Assembly: GCF_015594845.1 (NCBI RefSeq)
Contig: NZ_JADNRK010000005.1
Location: 1-64,000 of the forward strand
Length of the DNA stretch: 64,000 bases
Direction: 5' to 3'
Origin: Alkalibacter mobilis
GTDB lineage: Bacteria; Bacillota; Clostridia; Eubacteriales; Alkalibacteraceae
Below, piece by piece: positions 36,194 to 44,612 of this stretch. Positions within the stretch are counted from its first letter, which is position 1. Every line of letters starts with the position of its first letter. The position numbers were made by a program, and so were the translations under genes. The notes beneath the pieces are model-generated. The model did not search any database, was not told where the DNA came from, and saw only the letters and a list, made by a program, of their open reading frames with translations.

Positions 36194-37235
36194 TTTTTCT
36201 CTCCGATATCCTAATTATTTTTTCTGTCATTTGTGCTGGAGTCATTATCACATCTACTACACCGGAGGATTCTGCATATCCAGGCATTCCGTATACCACG
36301 CAGCTTGCCCTGTCCTGTGCCATGGTGTGCCCACCCAGATCCTTTACAAGCGTCATTCCCGCCGCACCATCCTTGCCCATTCCGGTAAGAATGATTGCCA
36401 GCAATTTCTCTTTGTATTTTTTCGCAGCCGTTTCAAACATATAGTCCACTGCAGGTCTGACTCCGTGAAGTTTTGGGCGTTGATCCAATTTTACTATGTT
36501 CCCCTCGATAGTCATATGGAAATCTCCTGGTGCCACGTATACAGTTCCCGCTCTCAATTCCATATTTTGTTTAGCTTCCACAACTTTTAAAGAACATTCA
36601 TTGTCCAACCTTTCCGCAAATGATGCAGTGAATCCTTTTGGCATATGCTGAACTATGAGTACCGGCATGTTTAAATTTCCCGGCAGTTTTCTAATTATGT
36701 CAAACAATACTTTTGGTCCGCCTGTCGATGCTCCTATGGCTATGGCCTCTACGTTTGAATATTTGGCATCGATGTTTTTGTTTGGAATTCCCGATATCTT
36801 TTCGGTCGTTTCGTTTCTTTCCTCCAACTTAGAAGACAGTACCTTTGCAACTACCAACTTTGATTCCAACTGATTTTTCAAGTCTTCAATTGAAGACTTG
36901 CTCGCCTCTGAAGATTTTTCAATAAAATCCAAGGCTCCCAATTCAAGTGCTTCCATGGTCACTTGGCTTCCCGTTTTTGAGTAGGCACTTAGCATAATTA
37001 CATGTACTTTCGGGTAATCTCTTTTTAAAATTTTTAAAGCCTGTATGCCGTCCATCTTCGGCATCTCTATGTCCATCGTTACGATATCCGGTTTCAACCT
37101 TGACATTGAATCAATAGCATCCTGTCCGTTTCTGGCTATTCCAACTACTTCTATCCCTTGGATTTGCGCTGCCGCATCTGACACGATCTTTCTCATAAAG
37201 GCTGAATCGTCCACAACCATGAGTCTTATAGACAA
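36177..37235 (-). CDS. cheB: Chemoreceptor methylesterase CheB
   Basis: A 352-residue protein with an N-terminal receiver (D55 in VTMDIEMPKMDG) and a C-terminal methylesterase/deamidase domain (about 160-345). The catalytic triad segments IGASTGG, VQHMPKGF and TGMGKDGAAGM are present. It removes receptor methyl groups after phosphorylation by CheA. Confidence 0.95.
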   Translation of the reverse strand: MSIRLMVVDDSAFMRKIVSDAAAQIQGIEVVGIARNGQDAIDSMSRLKPDIVTMDIEMPKMDGIQALKILKRDYPKVHVIMLSAYSKTGSQVTMEALELGALDFIEKSSEASKSSIEDLKNQLESKLVVAKVLSSKLEERNETTEKISGIPNKNIDAKYSNVEAIAIGASTGGPKVLFDIIRKLPGNLNMPVLIVQHMPKGFTASFAERLDNECSLKVVEAKQNMELRAGTVYVAPGDFHMTIEGNIVKLDQRPKLHGVRPAVDYMFETAAKKYKEKLLAIILTGMGKDGAAGMTLVKDLGGHTMAQDRASCVVYGMPGYAESSGVVDVIMTPAQMTEKIIRISERKNGTGI

Positions 37236-37249
37236 TGAAATCCCTCCAT

Positions 37250-37735
37250 TTACAGCACTACGATACTTTTACTGGCTGTCTTTATATCAACTTTGAAATT
37301 TGACAAATCAACTATCATGGTACGACCTATGTTTCCTCCAGTGTGACTGCCTAATATTGGTATATCAAGTTCACTTAGGATTTTTTCCACCGACTCTACA
37401 TTTCTTTTACCTATTTCGGAAGTCATTTTCTTGTCTGGAAAATTGAACATACTCGCACCTCCCGCTATCTTGGCAACTAGATTTCGCGTTTTTAGCGTAC
37501 CTCCATTCATTTCCTTTATCATCAGTGGAATTGCCAAATCTGCGAATTTTTCCGGTTTAACCCCACTTTTGAAGGCGGTGCTGTCAGGCAGCATAATGTG
37601 ACTGAGTCCTCCAATTCTTCTGTTTCTGTCATAGATCGCTATGCCTACACACGACCCCAGCCCCAATGTTATCAAGCTGTTCGGATCAGTTGTAATTTTA
37701 TAATCGGCAATACCGACCTTTATCTGATTTTCCAT
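37250..37735 (-). CDS. cheD: Chemoreceptor glutamine deamidase CheD
   Basis: A 161-residue deamidase. Catalytic cysteine in GLGSCVGIA (about residue 29) and histidine in LSHIMLPDS are in place. It also activates CheC. Directly before cheB in transcription order. Confidence 0.93.
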   Translation of the reverse strand: MENQIKVGIADYKITTDPNSLITLGLGSCVGIAIYDRNRRIGGLSHIMLPDSTAFKSGVKPEKFADLAIPLMIKEMNGGTLKTRNLVAKIAGGASMFNFPDKKMTSEIGKRNVESVEKILSELDIPILGSHTGGNIGRTMIVDLSNFKVDIKTASKSIVVL

Positions 37736-37767
37736 TCATAAACCACCAAACTTTGATTTATTAATTC

Positions 37768-38217
37768 TTATTGTTCCACGGTCAGAAGTTCTTTGCTTTG
37801 AACAAAATCAAAGAGGTTGTCCGTTTCCAAAAGTATGATTATATCCTCATCGATTTTTATGAATCCTTGGATATATTCTTTGGATATGCTGCCTTCTCCA
37901 AGGTCTGCGTTCTCAAAAGTATTATCCTCCACCGTTCTGATCCCTATTATTTCATCTACAACAAGTCCGATCAAAGTATTATTCCACTGGATCACTATGA
38001 TTTTTGATTTTTCATCATTGCCGGCCGGATCTGAATAAAGACGCATGTTTAAATCTATTATCGGCAGCACTTTATCGTTGTACTTGATGACACCAATTAA
38101 ATAATCCGAGGTTTCAGGAACTTTCTTAGGACAGTTGTATTCGATTATCCTCTCAATTTTAGATATTTCAAGGGCGAAATTTTGGTTGCAGTTGGTAAAT
38201 ATGATCACTTGTTTCAT
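37768..38217 (-). CDS. CheW-like coupling protein, first gene of the che operon
   Basis: A 149-residue CheW-domain protein with a divergent sequence (VPETSDYLIGVIKYNDKVLP) but no receiver domain, so not CheV. It is a second coupling protein, or a specialised one for a receptor set. GGGAGG precedes the ATG; the sigma-28 promoter lies about 30 nt farther up. Confidence 0.85.
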   Translation of the reverse strand: MKQVIIFTNCNQNFALEISKIERIIEYNCPKKVPETSDYLIGVIKYNDKVLPIIDLNMRLYSDPAGNDEKSKIIVIQWNNTLIGLVVDEIIGIRTVEDNTFENADLGEGSISKEYIQGFIKIDEDIIILLETDNLFDFVQSKELLTVEQ

Positions 38218-38255
38218 TTCAAGTTACCCTCCCAAAAATATTTTTGATATTTTAT

Positions 38256-38281
38256 ATATCGACCATTTTCCCATTAGTTTA
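38256..38281 (-). promoter_or_regulatory. Sigma-28 (FliA) promoter of the che operon
   Basis: Minus-strand TAAA (38278-38281), 14-nt spacer, GTCGATAT (38256-38263), seven of eight -10 bases matching the FliA/SigD consensus. The start of transcription would lie about 30 nt before the first CheW-like gene. Confidence 0.85.
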
Positions 38282-38300
38282 ATAATATTTTAAAATTTTA

Positions 38301-38330
38301 TTGAATTTATCTTACATTATTATATATAAT
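38301..38330 (+). promoter_or_regulatory. Sigma-A promoter of the HD-GYP gene
   Basis: TTGAAT, 18-nt spacer, TATAAT on the plus strand, about 33 nt before the start codon. It is divergent from, and within 20 nt of, the sigma-28 promoter of the che operon. Confidence 0.65.
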
Positions 38331-38362
38331 GGTCTAGTAATTCTCTGAAAGGAATTGATTCT

Positions 38363-39460
38363 ATGCGCTTGGTACCAGTCAACTCAATCAAGGAAGGCAG
38401 CCTATTAGCCAAGACTCTTTACAACGGCAGCGGAATACCTCTTTTAAGGGAAGGGCATCCTTTAAACAAGAAACTACTTGATCGTGCAGTCAGCAACGGA
38501 GTTCACTCGCTATACATACACGATGAATACAGCAAGGAAATAATCGAGGATGTAATAAGCCCTGACCTGAGGCAAAAGGCCATACAGACTCTCAAAAACA
38601 ATTTTACCGATATCCATCGGGTGGTAAAATCAAGTTCAAAATACAAAAACAAAAAAAACAACAAGATCGATTCTGCCATAAGCAAAATCACATATATTGC
38701 CAAGGAATTCGTAGACAACATTTTATCTCAGGATGATTTGATAATTAACCTTGTGGACATCAAGACAATGGACGATTACACTTATCAACACTGTGTAAAT
38801 GTTGCCGTACTATCAATCGTGCTGGGAATAGAATTGAACTATGACAGAAAAGTTTTGGAGTCTATGGCAATCGGAGCACTTTTGCACGATTTTGGAAAAG
38901 TTTTCATCCCCAAAGAAATTCTGTTAAAACCTGGAAAATTGACGGAATCGGAAATGGAAGCCATACAAAAACATCCATACCTGGGCTATGATTATCTTAA
39001 GTCCAACCTCCAGATCAACCATATTGCTTTATCAATAATTCTTGAACATCATGAAAAATCAAACGGCTCCGGATACCCAAACAAGCTTTCAAGCAACCGT
39101 ATATCTCCTTACGCCAAGGTCGTTTCCGTTTGTGACGTTTATGACGCTTTGACTTCAAACCGACCGTACAGAGAAGCCATGTCTCCCAACGAGGCTATTG
39201 AGCTTTTGATGGGATCCTGCGGTCAAGATTTTGATTTAAGTATAGTGAAATCATTTATAAGGCGCATAGTTCCTTACCCCATTGGTACAATGGTGGAATT
39301 GAGCAACAGGCAAAGAGCAATAATCAAGGAACTCAATCCCGAATACGTTCTAAGACCTGTCGTCGATGTTGTCATTGAAGATGAAGAAACAATTAGTTTT
39401 AAAAAACTGGATTTGATGGACCATATGAACGTTGTAATAAAGCATCTCGCCGGAAATTAA
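38363..39460 (+). CDS. HD-GYP domain c-di-GMP phosphodiesterase
   Basis: A 365-residue cytoplasmic protein. The N-terminal 130 residues form a small domain of unknown role; an HD-GYP domain (about 135-310) holds HDFGKVFIPKEIL and HHEKSNGSGYP. Such enzymes break c-di-GMP to pGpG or GMP. It has no receiver or membrane part. AAAGGAATTGATTCT precedes the ATG. Placement back-to-back with the che operon suggests a role in motile-state c-di-GMP control, which is inference. Confidence 0.88.
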   Translation: MRLVPVNSIKEGSLLAKTLYNGSGIPLLREGHPLNKKLLDRAVSNGVHSLYIHDEYSKEIIEDVISPDLRQKAIQTLKNNFTDIHRVVKSSSKYKNKKNNKIDSAISKITYIAKEFVDNILSQDDLIINLVDIKTMDDYTYQHCVNVAVLSIVLGIELNYDRKVLESMAIGALLHDFGKVFIPKEILLKPGKLTESEMEAIQKHPYLGYDYLKSNLQINHIALSIILEHHEKSNGSGYPNKLSSNRISPYAKVVSVCDVYDALTSNRPYREAMSPNEAIELLMGSCGQDFDLSIVKSFIRRIVPYPIGTMVELSNRQRAIIKELNPEYVLRPVVDVVIEDEETISFKKLDLMDHMNVVIKHLAGN

Positions 39461-39522
39461 AAAACCTGCCTCCCACGCGGATCGAACTTAAAGTTCTTTT
39501 CCAGTGTGAAGCAGGTTTTATT
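39459..39522. terminator. Bidirectional terminator between convergent genes
   Basis: AAAACCTGC (39461-39469) pairs with GCAGGTTTT (39511-39519); the long loop holds a second repeat GAACTT/AAGTTC. T-runs flank on both strands (TTTTATTTTT on plus; TTTTTTAATTT on minus). It serves the HD-GYP gene and the oxidoreductase unit. Confidence 0.75.
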
Positions 39523-39524
39523 TT

Positions 39525-39887
39525 TCAATTACATTCTCTGGTAACTACAAGGTTTGCACCTGAACCGCATATGTTTTCTATTATGACGTCTCCGATTTTG
39601 CACGGTGCGCTTATTTCAACTTTGTCAATGGCATCAATAACGTTGAATATGTCTTTTTTCGGCACTCCCGAATCTGTTTTCACGGAAGTCACCGGTTCCA
39701 TTCCACCTTTGACTCTTACCGTGGAAGTTATGACCCGCCTTGGATCCGTTAGCTCTCCTACTGCGTACGCTTCACCTCTTTTACATCTGTTGCCTTTAAC
39801 CGAATATTTACCCTGTTCTTCTTTTATTGATACTGTACATCCGATTGGACATACCACACATGTGAATTTTTTTTCTTCAGCCATCAT
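39525..39887 (-). CDS. DUF1667 cysteine-rich protein
   Basis: A 120-residue protein with CVVCPIGC near residue 10 and NRCKRGEAYAVGELTDPRRV at about 33. The four cysteines suggest an iron-sulfur or zinc site. DUF1667 proteins are encoded with the two flavoproteins upstream in many anaerobes and are thought to be the third subunit of a glycerol-3-phosphate-dehydrogenase-like complex. It overlaps the preceding gene by ATGA. Confidence 0.85.
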   Translation of the reverse strand: MMAEEKKFTCVVCPIGCTVSIKEEQGKYSVKGNRCKRGEAYAVGELTDPRRVITSTVRVKGGMEPVTSVKTDSGVPKKDIFNVIDAIDKVEISAPCKIGDVIIENICGSGANLVVTRECN

Positions 39888-41137
39888 AGAACCTCCACTT
39901 CAAACACGATTTCTTCAGTATCGCATTCCTGTATATTTTTCATATTCAAGTTAAGACTCGCCATTTCACCAGGCATCAATCTTTCAAATGATTTAGAAAA
40001 TATTTCATTTCCATTGCTGTATACCTTGATTTTTGCATCGCTGTACACTTTGTCTACGCGCATATACATTTTGATTTTGTCCTCTGATTCACATTTTTTA
40101 ATCTTTTGAGGCACAACATAAGTGATACCTTGTCCAGCTTTGGTGAGCGTATATCCACTTTCAGATTTTCCATTCTTGATATATTCCATGGCTCCCTTTG
40201 CCGCTATCTCTGCTTCTTCGGAAACATAGTCCACCAGATCATGTACGTGCAATACGTTTCCGCAAGCGAAAATCCCGGATTTGGTCGTTTCTCTGCTTTC
40301 AGTTACTATTGGTCCCTTGGTCCTCCTGTCCATCTCTATACCGCAAACATTTGAAAGCTCGTTTTCAGGAATAAGTCCCACCGACAGAAGCAAGGTGTCG
40401 CATTTGATATATTCCTGGGTTCCTTCGATTGGTTTGAGGTTTTCGTCGACTTTTGCCACAGTTACTCCCTCAAGCCTTTCTTTTCCGTGAACAGATAGAA
40501 TCGTATGGCTCAGTTTCAATGGTATATCATAATCTTCCAGACATTGAACGATATTTCTTGTCAAACCGTTTGAATAAGGCATCAATTCGAAGACACCTTT
40601 AACTTTTGCACCTTCTAATGTCATTCTTCTGGCCATTATCAGACCAATATCACCAGAACCTAGGATTACGACTTCCTTACCCGGTAAATAGCCCTCCAAA
40701 TTAATAAACCTTTGAGCAGTTCCTGCCGTAAACACTCCAGCCGGTCTGCCCCCTGCTATATTGATGGCGCCCCTGGTTCTTTCTCTGCATCCCATTGCCA
40801 GAATTATGCTTTTTGCTTTGAGAACTCTGAACCCGTCCTTTTCATTCAGTACATGCACTTCTCTGTCTTCTGTAACTTTCATGACCATTGTTTCGGTAAT
40901 TACTTCGATGGAACTATCTTTCAATTTTTCTATGTATTTTTGGCTGTACTCCGGACCTGTAAGTTCTTCTTTGAATTTATGCAAACCAAAACCGTTGTGT
41001 ATGCATTGATTCAAGATTCCGCCCAGCATGTAATCACGCTCAATGATCAAAATATTTTCAAGACCTTCTTCGCTCGCTTTCAGTGCCGCTGCCAATCCGG
41101 CAGGCCCTCCGCCTACAACTATCAAATCATATGTCAT
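39884..41137 (-). CDS. FAD/NAD-dependent oxidoreductase subunit
   Basis: A 417-residue pyridine-nucleotide-disulfide-type flavoprotein. FAD-binding GGGPAGLAAALKA at residues 8-20, second nucleotide-binding motif VILGSGDIGLIMARR (about 155-169), and a cysteine at NQCIHNGFG. It likely passes electrons between the GlpA-like subunit and NAD or another carrier. AGGAGG before ATG; the start shares a base with the previous stop (TAATG). Confidence 0.85.
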   Translation of the reverse strand: MTYDLIVVGGGPAGLAAALKASEEGLENILIIERDYMLGGILNQCIHNGFGLHKFKEELTGPEYSQKYIEKLKDSSIEVITETMVMKVTEDREVHVLNEKDGFRVLKAKSIILAMGCRERTRGAINIAGGRPAGVFTAGTAQRFINLEGYLPGKEVVILGSGDIGLIMARRMTLEGAKVKGVFELMPYSNGLTRNIVQCLEDYDIPLKLSHTILSVHGKERLEGVTVAKVDENLKPIEGTQEYIKCDTLLLSVGLIPENELSNVCGIEMDRRTKGPIVTESRETTKSGIFACGNVLHVHDLVDYVSEEAEIAAKGAMEYIKNGKSESGYTLTKAGQGITYVVPQKIKKCESEDKIKMYMRVDKVYSDAKIKVYSNGNEIFSKSFERLMPGEMASLNLNMKNIQECDTEEIVFEVEVL

Positions 41138-42582
41138 TACATCTTACCTCCTTTGGGGGTCTTAGTTTTATCTGCCAATATATAAGAACCTTTGTTTCCC
41201 TTGTTGATATCCAACATGTCCATTTTAAGCTCCCTACTCATTATTTCCATGACTCTTGGTGTGCAGAATCCACCTTGGCATCTGCCGGATGTCACTCTGG
41301 CTCTTCTCTTAATTCCATCAACTGAATTTACCGGTATGGATCTTCTAAGAACATCCAATATCTCACCCTCGGATATACTTTCGCATCTGCAAACTATTTT
41401 CCCAAATGACTTGTCCTGCTCGATCAATTCGTTGATTTCTTCGTTGGACATCCTATCCATTCTGATATATGGAGTCCTGTGGGAAATAAAATTGACTTTT
41501 TCTTTTAATTCCATCCCTGAATCCAACAAAATATCTTTAACATACAGTGCTATTGCCGGAGATGAAGTAAGACCTGGTGAATCTATTCCTATCAGGTTTA
41601 CAAAGCCTTTTTCCGTTTCTTCAATTATAAAATCATAACTTTCCATAGATGATCTCAAGCCTGCATATTGAGTGATTATTTTGCTCATATCCAATTCCGG
41701 CATGGTCTTCTTTGCATTTTCGCCCACTTCGGCCAAACCGGATTTTGTCGTATCCAAGTCTTCCTTGTCGTCTACGTATGTGGCATTTGGTCCAACCATC
41801 AGATTCCCATGGATCGTGGGTGTGACCAAGATCCCCTTGGATCCCTCCTTGGGTGTTTGGAACAATACCGATTTTGCCATCGAACCAATTTCCTTGTCAA
41901 ACAACAGGTATTCGCCTTTTCTCGGGGTTATTTCAAAATTGTTCATACCCGCCATCTTAGCTATCTTGTCGCTAAACAAGCCCGCCGAGTTTATAACATA
42001 TTTAGTCAATATCTCTTTGTCGTTGCTTTTTATCTTATAACCCTCTTCAGTTTTTTCAATGCCGGTAACCGGTGTCTCCAAAATAAATTCAACGCCATTA
42101 TCTGCAGCATTTTCGGCCAGTGCTATGGTGAATTCGAATGGCGATATTATGCCTGCGCTTCCGCAGAAAAGAGCTGAATGCACGTCAGGGTTGACATTGG
42201 GTTCATTGGCCAATATAAACTCTTTTTCTACTACTGAAATATTCCTGACTTTGTTTTCAGTTCCTTTTTCGTACAGTTTAAGTATCTCCTTGTGGTCATT
42301 TTCATCAAACCCCAACACATATGACCCACACTTTTTGAACCCAAATTTCAATTCGTTATCAAGCTGTTTGAACATTTCATTTCCTTTGACACACAATTTT
42401 GCCTTTAAGGTATTTGGTGCTGAGTCATACCCACCGTGAACGATCCCGCTGTTTGCCTTGCTGGTACCATTGCTTACATCTCCGTCTTTTTCTACGACAC
42501 AAACCTTGATATCATATTTTGCCAATTCTCTGGCTATGGCGCATCCGACTACGCCCGCTCCTATAATGGAAACATCGTACAT
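41137..42582 (-). CDS. GlpA-like FAD dehydrogenase with BFD iron-sulfur domain
   Basis: A 481-residue flavoprotein with an N-terminal FAD motif (IIGAGVVGCAIARELAKY), a DAO-type oxidase domain (to about 365), and a C-terminal BFD-like [2Fe-2S] domain with CRCES and GRCQGGFC. This layout is that of anaerobic glycerol-3-phosphate dehydrogenase GlpA. Glycerol 3-phosphate as substrate is an inference; no glpK or glpF is nearby. ATG 42582 follows CGAGGAG; the longer open frame has no ribosome site and runs into the leader hairpin. Confidence 0.82.
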   Translation of the reverse strand: MYDVSIIGAGVVGCAIARELAKYDIKVCVVEKDGDVSNGTSKANSGIVHGGYDSAPNTLKAKLCVKGNEMFKQLDNELKFGFKKCGSYVLGFDENDHKEILKLYEKGTENKVRNISVVEKEFILANEPNVNPDVHSALFCGSAGIISPFEFTIALAENAADNGVEFILETPVTGIEKTEEGYKIKSNDKEILTKYVINSAGLFSDKIAKMAGMNNFEITPRKGEYLLFDKEIGSMAKSVLFQTPKEGSKGILVTPTIHGNLMVGPNATYVDDKEDLDTTKSGLAEVGENAKKTMPELDMSKIITQYAGLRSSMESYDFIIEETEKGFVNLIGIDSPGLTSSPAIALYVKDILLDSGMELKEKVNFISHRTPYIRMDRMSNEEINELIEQDKSFGKIVCRCESISEGEILDVLRRSIPVNSVDGIKRRARVTSGRCQGGFCTPRVMEIMSRELKMDMLDINKGNKGSYILADKTKTPKGGKM

Positions 42583-42661
42583 GCTATCACTCCTCGTTTT
42601 ATATTTATCCTTTAATCTGATTTTGTACCATAAATCGCCAAGAAAAATTTGAATACAAAAA

Positions 42662-42703
42662 GACCGCAACAAACAATTGTCCTCAACAATTGTCTGTACG
42701 GCC
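42662..42703 (-). promoter_or_regulatory. Leader attenuator hairpin of the GlpA-like operon
   Basis: On the minus strand GGCCG...CGGTC and ACAGACAATTG...CAATTGTTTGT form one long stem with a short loop, followed by TTTTTG. It lies about 40 nt after the -10 of a strong promoter and 80 nt before the first start codon, so it can end the transcript early. Leaders of this kind in B. subtilis glp operons are overcome by the antiterminator GlpP. Confidence 0.6.
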
Positions 42704-42742
42704 TACACTTTTAACACTGGCTCGATTTATTCATTTGCTTGA

Positions 42743-42771
42743 ATTATAACATCAACTGAAACAAACTGCAA
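42743..42771 (-). promoter_or_regulatory. Sigma-A promoter of the GlpA-like operon
   Basis: Minus-strand TTGCAG (42766-42771), 17-nt spacer, TATAAT (42743-42748). It directs transcription into the attenuator hairpin and the oxidoreductase genes. Confidence 0.8.
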
Positions 42772-42795
42772 GCTTTTTCATATATTTTTACAACA

Positions 42796-42844
42796 TTGTG
42801 AAATCAGCAAAAAAGTGATACTATATGATTGTATAATCATATAG
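42796..42844 (+). promoter_or_regulatory. arsR promoter with palindromic operator
   Basis: TTGTGA (42796-42801), 17-nt spacer, TACTAT (42819-42824). A perfect 10-bp inverted repeat CTATATGATT-GTAT-AATCATATAG (42821-42844) overlaps the -10 and start site. This is the usual place and form of an ArsR-family autoregulatory operator. Confidence 0.75.
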
Positions 42845-42854
42845 AGGTGAAAAA

Positions 42855-43250
42855 ATGGATCTTGTAGAAATAATAAAAGCACTGGGTGATGAAAACCGCC
42901 TTCGAATAATGAATTTATTGCTGGACGACAAACTCTGCGTATGCGAGTTGGAAGCCATACTCGACCTTAATCAATCGAATGTCTCAAGACATCTTACAAG
43001 ACTTAAAAATGCCGGTATTATCAAATCCCAAAAAAAAGCTCAATGGATATTTTATGGTCTTAACGACAAATTTAAAAGCGAGAACGAGCTCCTTGTAAAT
43101 TACTTGAAAAACAGATTCGCCAGTGAAGAGTTTACAAACGACGTATCCAGGCTCAAGGCATATAGAGAAAGCAAATTCACCTGTGTGGATATTCGAAGCA
43201 ACACTCAGGAATTGAACAAAGAATTATTTCGTATTTTTGAAGAAGACTGA
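42855..43250 (+). CDS. ArsR-family transcriptional repressor
   Basis: A 131-residue winged-helix repressor. The metal-site pattern CVC is at C28 and C30 (DKLCVCELEAIL), followed by the recognition part QSNVSRHLTRLKNAGII. The first two cysteines of the arsenite site are there but the third is not; a further cysteine lies near residue 111. It is not followed by resistance genes on the same strand, so its targets are unclear; it may only regulate itself or distant genes. AGAGGTG precedes the ATG. Confidence 0.9.
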   Translation: MDLVEIIKALGDENRLRIMNLLLDDKLCVCELEAILDLNQSNVSRHLTRLKNAGIIKSQKKAQWIFYGLNDKFKSENELLVNYLKNRFASEEFTNDVSRLKAYRESKFTCVDIRSNTQELNKELFRIFEED

Positions 43251-43278
43251 TTGTCCGAAACCCAGGCCAGTCCTCTTC
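43239..43278. terminator. Hairpin between convergent arsR and DUF190 genes
   Basis: GAAGAAGACTG (43239-43249) and CAGTCCTCTTC (43268-43278) form an 11-bp stem with one mismatch, spanning the arsR stop. The T-runs are weak on both sides. Confidence 0.45.
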
Positions 43279-43285
43279 AACTTTA

Positions 43286-43612
43286 TTATGGCTTAATGAT
43301 CCTGACGTTTTTGATGACGGCGATCATCCCTTCTTTTACCATAGGTTTTATAACTTCTATAACTTCGTTTATCTTCTCGGTATCTTCAATGACCTCGATG
43401 ACAATGGGCATATCCCCAGATAAGGCATCAAAAGGTTTTTTGCCTCTCCTGTTGTTTTCACCAAACCCTTCAATCCCTCTCAATGTGGTAGCACCTCCCA
43501 CACCATGTTCCTTTAGTTTCATGATAATGGCATGGTACAGGGTATCGTGACTATACATTTCAGACTCTCCAATAAAAATCTTTAACATGCTGCCATTTGT
43601 GTCGGATCTCAA
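43286..43612 (-). CDS. DUF190 family protein
   Basis: A roughly 109-residue protein with the family core LKIFIGESE, GVGGATTLRGIEGFG and VIVE-type ending (PIVIEVIEDTEKINEVI). DUF190 proteins resemble PII-like trimers and are often encoded beside ion channels such as crcB; here the neighbour is corA, 16 nt upstream. TTG 43612 is favoured because GGGGGG lies 6 nt before it; ATG 43588 has no ribosome site. Confidence 0.85.
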   Translation of the reverse strand: MRSDTNGSMLKIFIGESEMYSHDTLYHAIIMKLKEHGVGGATTLRGIEGFGENNRRGKKPFDALSGDMPIVIEVIEDTEKINEVIEVIKPMVKEGMIAVIKNVRIIKP

Positions 43613-43628
43613 ATCGATCCCCCCTTTT

Positions 43629-44588
43629 TTAAAAATCAAACCATCCTTTTTTCTTGAACCATCTGTACATGAGAAATCCTATCAAAATCATTATTCCCAA
43701 TACGATGAAATATCCGTATGGATGATCGATTTCCGGCATGTTTTTAAAATTCATTCCATATATTCCAGCTATGAAAGTCAGCGGAATAAATATGGTGGTT
43801 ATCACAGTCAACAACGTCATCACGCTGTTCATCTTGTTTGTATTTAATGATATCATGCTATCCCTTATTTCGGAGGCAATTTCTCTATTTGCATCGATTA
43901 TCTCTGAAATTTTCAAAAGATGGTCGTAAATATCCGCAAAATACGCCTTGCCGCCCATGAATCTGTTTGTATGGGTGGTATTTAGTATCCTGTAAATCAA
44001 ATCTCTGGTGGAAGTTACCGTTCTTCCCACTTTCATCAAATCTGATCGTGTCTTGTACAGTGTTTTGATTTGATCCTTATCATAACTCATATTCATTATA
44101 TCATCGTATTCTTTTAACTTGTCTTCGATATTAAAAACACCTGGAAAGTATCCATCCACTATCAAATCCATGATCAAGTATGCTACATATGTGTTTCCTT
44201 CCTCCCATAGATCGATACCGCTTTCCAGTAGATTTTTGGAAGCTTCAATGAATTCTGGCAAATTGGGATCTTGATGAAATGTCACTATATATTTGTTTCC
44301 CAAAAACAGGTTTATTTCCATATGAACAAGAGTTTCCCTTTGAATCGCATGGAGTACAAAAAAACTATATCCGTCGTAGAAATCAACTTTTGGTCTCTGC
44401 ATCCACTGCAGGCAATCCTCAATTGCCAAGGGGTGAAAATTGAAATAATCATAAAGATAAGCAATTTCCATTTCATTTGGTTTCTCAAAATCCACCCAAA
44501 ACCACTTCAACTCATCTTCATTTATTTCCTCAATGGTTTTAACCGATATGAGTTCGTCATTATTGGTCAACGCAATTATTTTGATCAT
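43629..44588 (-). CDS. corA: CorA magnesium/cobalt channel
   Basis: A 319-residue CorA-family channel. A large cytoplasmic domain is followed by two C-terminal membrane helices (about 258-280 and 292-312) joined by the signature YGMNFKNMPE, which acts as selectivity filter. ATG 44588 follows AGGGGTGATTTGG. Confidence 0.93.
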   Translation of the reverse strand: MIKIIALTNNDELISVKTIEEINEDELKWFWVDFEKPNEMEIAYLYDYFNFHPLAIEDCLQWMQRPKVDFYDGYSFFVLHAIQRETLVHMEINLFLGNKYIVTFHQDPNLPEFIEASKNLLESGIDLWEEGNTYVAYLIMDLIVDGYFPGVFNIEDKLKEYDDIMNMSYDKDQIKTLYKTRSDLMKVGRTVTSTRDLIYRILNTTHTNRFMGGKAYFADIYDHLLKISEIIDANREIASEIRDSMISLNTNKMNSVMTLLTVITTIFIPLTFIAGIYGMNFKNMPEIDHPYGYFIVLGIMILIGFLMYRWFKKKGWFDF

Positions 44589-44612
44589 CCAAATCACCCC
44601 TGAACTTATTTC

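Noticed and set aside
191-38217. Many plus-strand open frames of 60-170 codons across the motility block
   Set aside because: They are antisense to well-supported flagellar genes, lack ribosome sites and have no recognisable domains.
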